Source: Haberlea rhodopensis (Eukaryota; Streptophyta; Magnoliopsida; Lamiales; Gesneriaceae). From it: a stretch of 64,000 nt of DNA. The DNA lies in NCBI GenBank assembly GCA_907163345.1, contig CAJQUN010000141.1:1302001-1366000 (forward strand), in the 5' to 3' direction. The notes beneath the pieces are model-generated. The model saw nothing but the letters and a program-made list of their open reading frames with translations. It had not been told where the DNA came from and ran no database searches. The translations under genes and the position numbers were made by a program. This document shows positions 34,323-45,772 of this stretch, one piece after another (position 1 is the stretch's first letter; each line of letters opens with the position of its first letter).

Positions 34323-36757
34323 TGTAAGGACCCCCTTAGCCCTTAACCCCTGATTAGTGTATTATCCACTATGTGTGGCACATGCTTTCAATAAAAAGTC
34401 AATCGGGAAGCTCAGATGATACTTTACCATTGAATGGCAGTTACAAAATTTCCTTTAATACTCAATGTCATAAGATCATCAGCCTCACAACAAATAGACT
34501 CATATGTTCGCCCTTTACCATCCCCTTGGTGCCACTTTTTACATTGTGGGTTTTTATAAAAATTTGGGCAGAGTCTCCCCATAAATAGAGCTATCCCGAA
34601 ATAAAAGCACAACACATAACATAATTCCCGGCCAGGGAAACACATAATACTCATCAGAATGCAGTAATACAAGTAAATTCCCAGCCAGGGAAGACACCAC
34701 ACATATGACGACAAAAGTGGGTTTCAACACCCACACAATACACCAATGACTCTCATATCATTTAGCAATTCTACCTCTAATTGCATGCAACATCAAATGA
34801 AAGAGAGAAAGGCTCATGCCTTTATATACAATCCATATACAAGTATAATCGTGCTCACATGCGAGCATCATGAATATGTATATAACCCTCAGGTGTATAT
34901 AGGTACTCTATACGATACCGTGCTCCTTCAAGCCCTGGTACCACGATCCTGGGAGTAAATCCAATCAACAGCTCGAGCTCAACTCCAAAGCCATCGATGT
35001 ACCTGTTCACCTGCCCCAACAGAGACAGCCCCCAACGGGGTGAGCATACCAATACACAAAATCCCATAATCACAATAATGAAATTCATAATTTACAACAA
35101 AGGTAAATACTAATAAATTTAAATGATACTCCCTGGATGGCAACCTCATCCGGGATTCCGTGTACTGTCCCTGTTCTCACAATCATCAAACTCATCTCAA
35201 AAATCAGTAAATCAACACATTGATTAACCCATCGCATGCCTAATCGTCGAGTATCAATAGATAGTGATTCCAAATTCATTATACATGCAAATATAGATAT
35301 CTCAATATCTAATACTGATTTCACAACCTCGCTATCAATCGCAGATAGCTCAAATGCCTAGCATTTAATTTTACCAATCCTTCATTATACCTAGACATCT
35401 CAAATGTCTTATAATGAACACATGATTCTACGAACCTAGACATCTCAAATGTCTTATAATGAATACATGATTCTACGAACCTAGACATCTCAAATGTCTT
35501 ATAATGAATACATGATTCTACAAACCTAGACATCTCAATGTCTTATAATGAATACATGATTCTACGATCATCCTCAGGCATCTCAAATGCCCTACAATAG
35601 TCATATAAGCCCAGTACCCCTTATATCTTGTAAGAGTTATCCTACTCTAGTGTCACGCACGCTACAAGCGGCGATATCAAGATTTGGTCGTTCCTTGGCT
35701 ATATCAACATATATATATAACCATACGCACAATATTCAATGCAATCAAAAATACCTTATGCATTTCACAATGCTCTATATATATAGTAATGCTCGTACGT
35801 CGCACGTACCTTAAATCTCCGAAGTCCGAGCCAAACCTTGCTCGAGTTCCATGCCCCGAGGAATGATGTGCTAACACGATAAATAATTCACAATTATTCA
35901 CGAACATGCAACCCATGCTCAAGCACACCCATATCCCTCAAAATATTGTCAACACACGACAATTAACCTTTTAAAAGACCTGGGGCAGGGTACATACAGG
36001 GAGGGGAACGAAGGAGACAATAACGAAAATTGTTCAAAAACCCCCAAATTTTCGAACCAAACCCTACAAAAATTCGAAAATGATTGCGAACCAAAACCAT
36101 CAAATTTAGCAGGGAATTACATCACAAGCATGGAAAAGGGGTAAGGAAGGTTACCCAATCGAAAATCGGAAGTAAATCGGTCGAAATCCGATAAACCCTA
36201 GAAATTGGGGATCGACGCTTTCTCGCAAAATCCGACTTCAAAACGCGACGAAACTTTCAATTGCCGGAGGGGATAGCTGCGCCTCAACGAGACGAAGCCG
36301 GTGACGGGTCGCACGCGCCGAACGGCGGGTGCTGGTCCAGACGGGAAAAATCGCGTGCGGGGAGAGAGTAGAAAATTGGGGCTGAAATGAAATTATCCTT
36401 AAAATCTCGGGTTCAACTGGTATGTATAGCAAAAATACCCCAAAATACTAATAGCCCCACAAATACATCATGATTCATTAAAAATTATCTGTTTTCAAAA
36501 ACTCTCTCTCTAACTCCAAAACCCCCTACCGGTGCTCACACAAGCACCCGAGATCCCGAGACACATCAAAAACCCAACTCATAGGTTTTTCACCGGAATG
36601 ATAATACAATCTCAACCTCGGGATCCAACGATCCCAACTACCCAAATAAACGAGCCCAGAAGGCCCAACACCTCGATTAAACTCCAAATCGCCACGTAAA
36701 ACCACTTTAGGGTTATTAACACTCCGGGATTAACATCTATAATCCCTGGTCATCACA
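34323..36757 (-). mobile_element. A4: solo LTR of family A
   Basis: 2435 bp, TGTAAGGACC ... CATCACA in plus reading, flanked by a perfect TSD GCTAT (34318-34322 and 36758-36762). It is colinear with the A1 LTR throughout, with no PBS, interior or PPT. It is therefore the product of LTR-LTR recombination after a full-length insertion. It lies opposite to its host A2 and carries a 45-bp tandem expansion at 35390-35568. Confidence 0.93.
35390..35568. repeat. 45-bp tandem repeat, four copies, in A4
   Basis: Unit CCTAGACATCTCAAATGTC plus a 26-bp tail, starting at 35390, 35435, 35480 and 35525. Each unit contains the hairpin GACAT-CTCAA-ATGTC (one copy has lost a base). Other family-A LTRs have a single unit. 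Confidence 0.92.
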
Positions 36758-36762
36758 GCTAT

Positions 36763-37636
36763 TGTTGAGCGTGCGTGGGGTCGAAATGCTGCCATTGTGG
36801 AGCGAGCTATGACATAGAAATATGGAGTCAATTGCTAAATATATGTGATATCTGTAGTACTCTATTTTGATGGTTTAATCGCATTTGGTTATGGAACTTG
36901 TATAGCAGGGATGGTTTTAGTTGATCAATGAGATGATCAACTGTCTTTTGGGAATTTAATGGTTTGGTTATTTTGAGAACAGGGACAATACAGGGGATCC
37001 CAGATGAGGGTGTTACCATCCAGGGAGTATCATTTAAATCAATGTTATGATTATTGGATTGGTGGTATTGGTATGCTCACCCGTGTGGGGGCTGTCTCTG
37101 TTGGGGCAGGTAACACAGGTGTAGCAGTAGCTTTGGAGTCGAGCTCGGGCTGTTGATAGAGGTACTTCCAGGATCGAGGTACCAGAGCTGGTTGATCAAG
37201 TACGCAGATCCAGTGTTGAGATCGAGTTGTGCTTGGGTGGCGCTACCAGGATTGAAGTACCAGTAACGGTATCCCGTAGAGTGTTTTATACATCAGATAC
37301 ACGCTTATTCATTGGGTGCTCTTATGTGAGTGCATTTTACGTGTATATGGAATGTATAAATGGGCTACGACTTCTCTCTGTTCATTATTGTTGCATGTAA
37401 TTAATTATGGAATTGCTAAATGAACTAAGAGCATGTTAGTGTATTATGTGGGTGCATGTTATATGAATAATCTCGGTTGGGGAATCTGAATGTTATGTGA
37501 ATTGAATGCAAGAAATTTTCTGGATAGCATACGGTGTTGCACTTGCACATGGTTTTCCCCATGATAGTATGATTATATGCACTAATGGCATGGCTTAATA
37601 CACTAATAACGGGTTAAGGGTACGGGGGTCCTTACA
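36763..37636 (+). mobile_element. A2 3' LTR, part 2
   Basis: Resumes TGTTGAGCGTGCGTGG after the A4 TSD and ends GGTCCTTACA before the A2 TSD CGGGA. Matches 27936-28842. Confidence 0.93.
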
Positions 37637-39264
37637 CGGGAAGAGCAAATTTGACAGCCGATGCTTTGAGTCGGAAGGTGAGGAGCACAGCAGAGGATGC
37701 CATGTGTCTATCAGCTATGTTGGGCTCCTACTGCCATTTGGGATTTGATTATGATGTGTCTTCTTCTCCAGTACAGGTGTTGACCTTACTAGCTGAGCCG
37801 ATCATTTATGAACACATCCGGAAGGCTCAGGGGACCGACGCAGAGGTTCAGAGATGAATATCAGTGGTTCATTCAGGTCAGCCATCGAGATTCAGAGTGG
37901 CTGAGGACGGTTCTCTGAGGCTTGGCGACAGATGGGTGGTTCCAGATACACCCGAGTTGCGGCAGGGTATATTACAGCAAGCTCATTGCAGCAGGATGAG
38001 TATCCACCCGGGCGGGAAGAAGATGTATAAGGATTTTTGCAGCCAGTTTTCGTGGAGGCGAATGAAGCAAGATGTCACCACATTCGTCAAGAGATGTCTG
38101 ATTTATCAGCAGGTGAAGGCTGAGAGGCAGAGGCCTGGTGGTGAGCTAAGAAGCTTGGAGATACCAGAGTGGAAGTGGGAGCACGTATCCATGGACTTTG
38201 TGACCCACTTACCGAGGACGGTTTCGGGTTTTGATGCCATCTGGGTAGTCGTGGACTGACTGACTAAAGTGGCTCACTTCATTCCATATTGTATGACCTT
38301 CACGTACTTGAGGATGGATCAGTTATATGTCAGAGATGTGGTGAGACTGCATGGGATCCCTGTTTCGATTGTGTCTGATCGAGATCTGCGGTTTACATCT
38401 CACTTCTGGGAAGGTCTTCAGTCAGCTCTAGGTACAGAGTTGAGGTTGAGCACAACCTATCATCCTCAAACGGATGGCCAGACCGAGCGTACGATACAGA
38501 TGCTCGAAGATATGTTGAGGGCTTGTGTACTGGAGTTCGACACTTCTTGGCAGGACTCAGTAGCCTTGGTGGAATTTTCTTATAATAACAGTTACCAGGC
38601 TAGCATACAGATGGCCCCATTTGAAGCCCTATATGGCAGACGTTGCAGGTCGCCTTCGTGTTGGGATGATGTGGATCGTAAATCGGTCGGAGGACCAGAG
38701 TTGGTCCAGGATATGGAAGAAAAGGTAAAGGTCATCAGGAGAAAGATGAAGGCAGCTCAAGACAGACAGGCAACGTATGCCAATCAGCGGCGAAGGCCGT
38801 TGGAGTTTCAGTTAGGCGACAGAGTCTTTCTGAAAATCTCACCTTTCAGAGGTGTGGTACGGTTTGGGATGCGGGGAAAGTTATCCCCAAGATATGTAGG
38901 GCCGTATGAGATCTTGCAGCCTGTTGGTACTCTGGCGTACCGTTTGGCTTTACCGCCCTCTCTGTCTGGTATACACGATGTATTCCATGTGTCTATGCTG
39001 AGGAAGTACGAGCCGGATCCTTCGCATGTGTTGCAGCCTTCAGAGGTGCAGTTTGAGTCCGATGTTTCCTATGTGGAGCGGCCTATCAGGATTTTGGATA
39101 GGGCAGACCGCAGGCTTCGGAACAAAGTTATTCCTATGGTCAAGGTTCAGTGGGATCGTAGGGGTATCGAGGAGGCCACGTGGGAGACAGAGCGACACAT
39201 GGTGCAGCACTATCCGGAACTGTTTTTCTGGTATGTGATTTATGTTTTATTTTTTTTTTGGTAA
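37637..39264 (+). pseudogene. pol: G integrase with C-terminal chromodomain, two nonsense mutations
   Basis: Continues G pol after A2 (GRANLTADALSRK). A single frame runs to 39264 but carries TGA stops at 37855-37857 and 38257-38259, the latter where a basic residue precedes LTK. In the zinc-binding HHCC region the last cysteine motif reads CLIYQQ, so one cysteine is lost. The core has D (SMDFVTHLP), D (VSDRDLRFTSHFW) and E (TDGQTERTIQMLED). A GPY/F-type region (SPRYVGPYEIL) and a chromodomain-like end (VKVQWDRRGIEEATWETE) follow. In this family the chromodomain targets insertion to heterochromatin. The order and motifs indicate a Tekay/Del-like chromovirus. Not functional as it stands. Confidence 0.92.
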
Positions 39265-39272
39265 GTAAGTGT

Positions 39273-39308
39273 GATTTCGGGGACGAAATCTTATAAGTAG
39301 GGGAGTAT
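39273..39308 (+). promoter_or_regulatory. G pre-PPT hairpin and polypurine tract
   Basis: GATTTCG-GGGA-CGAAATC (39273-39290), then a purine-rich AAGTAGGGGAGTAT directly before the 3' LTR. Confidence 0.87.
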
Positions 39309-39622
39309 TGTGATACCCCCGAAAGGATTATGTGTAAACATGCTTTGATGTGCTAATTTTATTATGTGTTAAATGCATGATTTAATTTGGGGTTTATGGG
39401 TTATGCTTTATGTGGTAAAAGCATGTAATTAAGTTGGGGAATTAATGTATGTGGTTGGTGTTATATTTATTTTGATGATATGGTTTAGGAGGCATGTTAG
39501 GTATTTTTGAATGATGTATTGATGGGGTAAAATTATAAAATATCAAGGAGGGATATTTTTATATATCATACGAAATACCGGGACACAATTAAACACCACA
39601 AAGCCACCCTACAAGCAACCAG

Positions 39623-39644
39623 CCCCCCCCCCCCCCCCCCCCCC
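39623..39644 (+). repeat. Poly-C run (22 C) in G 3' LTR
   Basis: Twenty-two consecutive C, six more than in the 5' LTR copy. Confidence 0.9.
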
Positions 39645-40497
39645 AATCAGCTGAATCATGCCACTTGCCCCTGTTTTCTGGAAAGCAGATTGATCAACCA
39701 TGCCTCTTCCATCACTTCTTTCCCACTCTCTTCTCTCGGTTTTCTCCTCCTTCTTTCCAGAAATCTTTCGTCCAACATATGAACTAAATATAGGAGAAGA
39801 TTTTTGGTGTTTTGTTGATCGGAGTTTTGACGAAAATCGAGGAGTAAAAGTGGTGAGGAATCATGCTGGTTTACCAGTTTTTCGTTCTTATGTATGTGTG
39901 TTCTTCATAGCAGATTCGGCATGCTAGTTTTAGGTTCGATGAAATCTTGCTATGAGTGCTTGCATGTGATTTTCATGAAGCCCCTAGCATACTTTGTTAA
40001 GTAACTTACATGACTTATGTGTTATATTTTGAGTTGTGAAGAGTGTTCCTCGAAAATCTGGGCAGGGGAAGTACCCTGTTTTTATGTTGAGTAGGGGTTT
40101 TATCATGAAGATTTGAAGCATGTTAGCTTAGGTTTTGAATAAACCTTCGACGTGAACACATACATGGTAGTTTTGTGATGTTACTAGCATGTTTCCTTGA
40201 GCATGGGTTACGGGTTATGTGGTAGTTTTGGTGTTGTGAAGATGCATGCTCGAGAATTCTGGGCTGAGTTTTATGCCCTGTTTCTGGGAAATTTTGGGTT
40301 GAGTGTTGAACTTTTGGGGTTACTATGATGCATGCTAAGCTAAGTTTTTATTGAAACTTTGGTTTAAGCCCTTTCATGGAAGTATGGTGGAGTCCCTAGC
40401 ATTTTTATTTAAGCATTTTATATGTGTTATGATGTGGTTTTAAGTGTATGAAACGAGGTGCTCGGAAATTCTGGAAATCGCGCAAAGGAACAGAGTT

Positions 40498-40657
40498 GGC
40501 GATCGATCGCCAAGAAGGCGCGATCGATCGCGAAGTTCCAGTGGGTTTTGGCAATCGATCGCCAATAAGAGGCGATCGATCGCTGATTGTATATTTTTTG
40601 GTATACGAGGCAGTAACATCTCGCGATCGATCGGGGCTAAGGGGCGATCGATCGCGA
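40498..40657. repeat. GATCGATC palindrome cluster in G 3' LTR
   Basis: Six units as in the 5' LTR; one reads GGCAATCGATCGCC, a CpG loss at a different site from the 5' LTR copy. Confidence 0.9.
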
Positions 40658-41737
40658 GATGACATATTGGGGCAAATGTTGAATTTTGTTTAGTTTTTGG
40701 TATTGAATTATTATTGGGTGCCTAATATGGTGTTATGTGGCTATGTAGAACCATCGCAGGCACCAGCACAGTCGAGAAGATAAAGTCGGTTGACTCCTCT
40801 ATCTTTTGAAAGGTACGTAAGCGACGTACGGGCATCCCAACGGTAACATGTATTCGTGTTTATTTATTTAACACAAGGTAAAGTAAAGTATGCATAAGAT
40901 CATGCATTATGATATGATACATGTTGACATGCATTGTTTTTGCATAAGAATGTTGTGGAATATAAGAGGTGTGTTCCACGAGAGGAATATAAGAGGTGTA
41001 TTCCACGAGTCAAGGTTATCCCAGTGAGGATATAGATGTTTACACTATAATTCCGCTGAAAATGTGGAGCGAGAGGTAGAGGACCGTTCGCACATGGAGG
41101 CGTGAATTTCCATAAGAAGCGAGGAAGAATACCGCTTACGTGGAGTTCCATAAGAAGCGAGGAAGAATTCCGCTTACGTGGAAAAGTAAGAAGCATTGCA
41201 ATACACTAATGATAAAATGACTCAAGATTGAAGTAAGAATTAAGAAGTAAAGATATGTCATGACATTTATATAAGGAACCATAATATCATATAATGTTTT
41301 TATCATGAGTTATGATACAGGGACAACTAATGGGCGTTTTAAATGCATTGGAAATACATGAAGTATTTTATGATTATGATTATGCATTTATGCTTTACAT
41401 TCATATTATGTTTGATATGAATTACGATATGCTCATGTGATGGGGGTTGTCCTTGTAGGTGCTTTTGCTAAGGAGAACCAGGGTCAGGTTGATAAGCTGG
41501 GCTGTAAGGAGTGCTACAAGATAGCAAGATAAAGACTTATTTTGTATAGTTTCTACTAGGAGTGCAGTAGAAGTAGTCTTACCCAAATTTGTTAAAGAAT
41601 GTAACAAATTTCTTTTGGCATGTCATACATACATGTAAACCTTAAGCTCAATTGTCAACACGACTTACAACTCTGATTTGATATGATTAGTTCTCTTAAT
41701 TGTACCTTATTGTATGTTGAGATAACGGGGTCTCACA

Positions 41738-42294
41738 CAAATGATGTTAGATAAGACAAGGCAATACTTTTCTCACTGTTCGTTCTTCCTTTCTGGAGTC
41801 ATTTCAAGTCATTTTATTTTATAAGCATGGCATTCTCTTTCCAAATTTTCTGATAGGAAATTCCTTGTGTGTGGAAATTATCCTCAAATCTCTATGAAAA
41901 CTATTAAGGAAATCACATAATCATGCCACGATTGTCGTTGTTAATTTATTCTCCTTCCCAAACTACACCATATATATATATGTACATTTATTTACATTTA
42001 TTATGTAACTGTAATAATTAAATGGCTCAACCCACATAATGAAATACAACTATTATTCACACATTCCTATCCTTAGTATGGTATAAAGAGCCACTCTCTA
42101 ATGAGACACCTAAAAACCCTATCTTCCATTTTTTTTCAGCCGACATCCCCCTTTGTTTCTTCCATTGTTCATGTGACCTACCCCAATTCACTGGGATTAA
42201 AGGCTTAGTTGTTGTTGTTTTTTCTTCGGCAAGCAACTTTTCCTCATGGCCAACACCCAAATTCCCACCTCCACAAGTGAAACCATCACACCAC
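41738..42294 (+). pseudogene. D: copia fragment, LTR end, degenerate PBS and start of gag
   Basis: An AT-rich LTR-like tail ends about 42063 (...TATTATTCACACA). A degraded PBS-like TGGTATAAAGAGC follows at 42079-42091. A gag start at about 42246 reads MANTQIPTSTSETITP. The sequence is interrupted by S at 42295 and resumes at 43651. G lies immediately upstream and presumably inserted into this copia LTR. The copia call rests on the gag motif in the second part; the LTR and PBS reading is inference. Confidence 0.55.
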
Positions 42295-43645
42295 TGGTGT
42301 GCGTTTATCGTGTACGCCCAAATTAACCACACTCTTAGTAATACCAATGTAGTAGTGAAAGTAGGGATCGATCTCACGAAGAAGGGTATTCTCTTGTGTT
42401 AACGGAAAACTAAATAACAAAGTAACAATTATGGGTTTTTGCATTTTTTTATTATAACTTAAATAAACTAAAGCAAGCAAATCACTAGATTATCAAGATT
42501 AAAAAGCAATTCTTGGTTTTTGGTCAACTTTACCTTTGAAAATTATTTACTTGATCATCAAATTACTAAATAATCGATTTCATTCAATTATTCATCAATT
42601 GGAACTTAATTCCTTCCTTACCTTAATCGTAGTCAAATAGAAAACACCATTCATATTCGACTCTTATCAAATCCTTAACCAAACTACAGTCGTTAAGATT
42701 AATTCAATGATAGCTTCAAAAACAAGTAAGTTTGATGAATCTAATCAATAAAAACTACAACCAAAATCAATTATCCAAACGTTTTTCCTAATAATTTAAT
42801 AACACCACCAGCAGGTAATTATCAATCTTAGTTGCTTCTTAATTAGCCTTAGATTGTGTATATGATTACTAGGTGATCAATCTGTCAATCAAACACAATA
42901 ATCATAATCTAAAAAATAAATTGAAATTGGATTAAAATCAAACAATCAAACCAAAATTCTCACAAGTATTTTAATTCCCAAAGGCAAGTATTCCTCAACC
43001 AAGAATAAAAGGATTTAGCTACTCATACTTAAACTAAAAACAACGAAAATTATTGTATAAATCATAAAACAATCGGTAGAAAATAGTTACTAAAGAGAAA
43101 CACGCTTCCGACTCGTCGATTCCGTCTTCGTGTTTTGATCCTCCAAAGCGTTCTCAAAAGTTTGAGAGTAAAAAGCTATATCAAATCTAAAATTCTATTC
43201 TAAAGTATGAATTATAATGAAGGATATCTGATTTAAGGTCCCCAAATTCGAGTAAATAGGGTGGGAATCGGATATAGTAGGTAAAAATCTATCCATGATG
43301 GTAAAAATCGAGTTTCCTAATTTTTGAGGATTCTGGTCTCTCGATCGATCGAGCACCTCTGCTCGATCGATCGAGCATTCACATCTTTTGTTGCTTAAAT
43401 TTCTGCCTTGCTCGATCGATCGAGCTCTTCTGGGCATATAGTTTTTATACATTTTTCTTGGTCTACTTTGATCCCTTGTCAACATGCATTTCTTGATCCT
43501 TATTCGCCATTGTTAGCTCGATTTCTCCGATTTCACCTACAATTACACAAACATACAATTAGGTAGCATATGTATTTAATCCATCAAAATATACCAAATC
43601 GTAGACAATTAAGCGCAATAGATGTGTCTATTTCTAGTCACATCA
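42295..43645. mobile_element. S: 1.35-kb LTR-like unit with TSD ACCAC
   Basis: Bounded by TGGTGTGCG ... GTCACATCA and flanked by ACCAC on both sides (42290-42294, 43646-43650). Removing it and one TSD rejoins the D gag sequence. It is AT-rich and noncoding, with no PBS or PPT, so a solo LTR of an unrecognised family is the best guess. The first and last bases form a weak terminal inverted repeat (TGGTGTG / CACATCA). It holds three CTCGATCGATCGAG palindromes. Confidence 0.65.
43340..43424. repeat. Three CTCGATCGATCGAG palindromes in S
   Basis: Perfect 14-bp palindromes at 43340-43353, 43362-43375 and 43411-43424. They share the CGATCGATCG core with the G and A2 LTR clusters but have T/A in place of G/C flanks. 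Confidence 0.9.
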
Positions 43646-43650
43646 ACCAC

Positions 43651-43845
43651 CCACCACCAACTCACTTTCTCCTCCAGCTGTTGTGCCATTAACAGCCCAT
43701 CAACACACCAACTTAAACATACAGCAACCAACTTCCCGTCCTGGTGTGCCCACCTCAACGCCCTCCTTAATGGGTGTAACCTTCCAGGCTTCCTTGATGG
43801 TCTAACACCACCACCATCACGTGGTTCTGATGATATTCCCTCACT
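43651..43845 (+). pseudogene. D: copia gag fragment, second part
   Basis: Reads ATNFPSWCAHLNALLNGCNL then PGFLDGLTPPPS, the conserved N-terminal motif of copia-type gag (UBN2/Retrotran_gag family). The frame shifts by one base relative to the segment before it. The fragment ends near 43845, where element B's coding sequence begins on the opposite strand. Confidence 0.7.
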
Positions 43846-44436
43846 ACTCTTCACTCCAGATGAATTTTGAGTTCTTTTGTATGAGCCTTGTTAGAGGTAC
43901 TGCTATTGAGGAAAATCCTTCAACAAACTTCCGGTAATAACAGCTAGCCCCAAGAAGCTTTGAATTTCTGTCACGCTCGTTGGCCTTTGCCACTCCAAAA
44001 CTGCATCTACTTCTATGTGCCCCACGAAAGATACGCTCTCTAGCCAGAATTCACATTTATTAAATTTGGCGTAGAGCTCTTTCTCTCTCAATGTCTGGAG
44101 AGTGAGGCGAAGATGTTGTTCGTGTTCCTCTTTGCTCGACGAATAAATGAGAATGTCGTCGATGAACAGCACCACAAAGTTATCTAGGAATGGCTTGAAT
44201 ATTCGATTCATCAAATCCATGAATATTGCTGGAGCATTTGTCAAGCCAAATGGCATCACCATGAATTCGTAATGCCCATACCTCGTCCTGAAGGCGGTTT
44301 TCCGTACATCATCTGCTTCTTGAGTTGATGATAGCCTGACCTTAGATCGAGCTTAGAAAGACTTTAGCTCCTTTTAGTTGATCGAACAGGTCATCTATCC
44401 TTGGAAGAGGGTATTTGTTCTTAATTGTGATCTTAT
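43846..44436 (-). pseudogene. pol: B reverse transcriptase / RNase H start, broken
   Basis: Read from 44436 leftwards. RT motifs FMDLMNRIFKPFLDNF and VVLFIDDILIYSSSKEE (catalytic FIDD) and LYAKFNKCEFWLESVSFVGH are clear. About a dozen residues are missing after VGHI, and a one-base loss near 43950 shifts the SFLGLA... block out of frame. The remnant ends around KFIWSEE at about 43846, so RNase H, integrase and 3' LTR are gone. The segment 44262-44436 holds the KIDLRSGYHQ-type region in broken frames. Confidence 0.82.
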
Positions 44437-45222
44437 TCAGTTCTCGGTAGTCGAGACACAATCGCTGCTCCCGTCTTTCTTCTTCCCAAACAATACTGGA
44501 GATCCCCACGGGGATACACTTGGTCTGATTCGCCTCTTGTCTAAGAGCTCCTGAAGTTGTTCCTTGAGTTCTTTCAATTTGGCTGGAGCCATTCGGTACG
44601 GTGCCTTTGAAACTGGTGCAGCGCCTGGAACCAAGTTGATTTCAAACTCCAATTCACGATTTGGAACTGAACCTGGCAGTTCTTCACGGAATACATCCGG
44701 AAACTCTTGTACTACCGCAATGTCTTCTATCCAGGGTTCATCTTCTTCTTTTACCTTGCTTATTGTTACTAGGTATACTTCTTCACCGTTTTTTATGGCT
44801 TTCCAAGTTTGTGCTGCAGATAGTAGGAATTTTCGTTCCTTGGCTTTACCGTGATACACGATCTCTCCCTCGTTTGGAGTTCGTAGTTTAACCTTCTTGT
44901 TGCGGCAGTCAACTACCGCATGGTGTTTAGCTAACCAATCCATTCCAAGTATAACATCAAATTCCACCATGTTGAGTTGAATTAACTCGACATTAAACAC
45001 CCTTTCATTAATACTGAGATTGCAATCTCGGTGTACACTATGTGCTATTAAGGTTTTATTAGCGGGTGTTGCTACACTGTATGATTTACTGAGTAATTCC
45101 GGTTTAAGAGCTAGTTTCTTAGCAAACCTTTTCGATATAAATGAATTTGTGGCACCACAGTCAAACAATGAATAAACAGGTAATTCGTTTAATAAAATGG
45201 TACCTGCCACGACGTCATTCAC
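44437..45222 (-). pseudogene. pol: B protease and RT N-terminal part
   Basis: A 261-codon open frame. The protease motif reads LFDCGATNSFIS, a Cys in place of the usual Ser/Thr of the D-S/T-G site. It is followed by VILGMDWLAKHHAVVDCR, typical of Ty3/gypsy protease and RT linkers. RT starts with KAPYRMAPAKLKELKEQL and PSVSPWGSPVLFGKKKDGS, after which a small deletion shifts the frame (SSDCVSTTEN). Related to but distinct from G. Confidence 0.88.
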
Positions 45223-45772
45223 GTCTCCGCCTCCTCTTGTGTTATTGCAAAGACACAGGCATTTGGTTTGTTCTCCCTTAGTTTGTTTGGAGGGCCGCCA
45301 TTACTTGTAACTGTCCCCTTTTACATCATGTTCAGGGCATTCTGCAATCCTATGTCAAAATTTTGCACATAGGAAACAAGCTCCTTTTTTTTCTAAGGCA
45401 TTCTCAAGGATGATTGTAGCCACAATTTGAACATTTTGGAAATCTCAGTTGGTTTGGGCCGGATGTTGGTCCTTTTTGCTGATTATTGTACTGATTAGGC
45501 CGCTTGAAATTTTGACCATTGGCGGCGTGTTGGTTAGATGGAAGTCGCTTGCGCTTGAATTCCTCTCCACGACATCTTATATCAGCTTCAGCCCTGATGG
45601 CTGCTCCCATTAAGTTTCCAAAGTTTGTGGTTTCATAGATTGCGAGGGCAGATTGGATACAACTGTTTAACCCAATTCTGAAGTGATGTAGTTTCAGGGT
45701 CTCATCTGCCATAATAGTTGGTGCATAAGTTCCCAGAGAGTTGAACTTTGAGGTATATTCCACCACCGACAT
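45223..45772 (-). pseudogene. gag: B gag remnant
   Basis: The C-terminal half of a Ty3/gypsy capsid (SVVEYTSKFNSLGTYAP, FRIGLNSCIQSALAI), then the zinc-knuckle region (CSNCGYNHP). The frame is cut at 45404 by a stop after HP, and another stop follows CFLCAKF. The N-terminal half of gag is absent. A repeated 13-bp string near 45775-45800 (AGGAGTCTGTGTC) marks the edge of the deletion or duplication. Confidence 0.8.

Larger units (their letters stand above)
26339..37636 (+). mobile_element. A2: complete non-autonomous LTR retrotransposon (nested in G pol)
   Basis: Perfect TSD CGGGA (26334-26338 and 37637-37641), splitting the G reading YHPG/GRANLTADALSRK. The order is 5' LTR, PBS, noncoding interior, PPT, 3' LTR (split by solo LTR A4). 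Own length about 8.86 kb. Its LTR is a distinct subfamily of A: it carries a GATCGATC cluster that A1, A3 and A4 lack. Confidence 0.94.
39309..41737 (+). mobile_element. G 3' LTR
   Basis: 2429 bp, TGTGATACCCCC ... GGGGTCTCACA. Contains a 22-C run (39623-39644), the palindrome cluster (40498-40657) and the hairpin pairs (40960-41180). The right flank is CAAAT; the matching left TSD was lost when the G 5' LTR start was fused to A0. Confidence 0.93.

Noticed and set aside
42057..42377. 106-codon minus-strand frame over the D/S boundary
   Set aside because: It crosses the insertion point of S and so cannot be an old gene. The plus-strand copia gag reading fits better.
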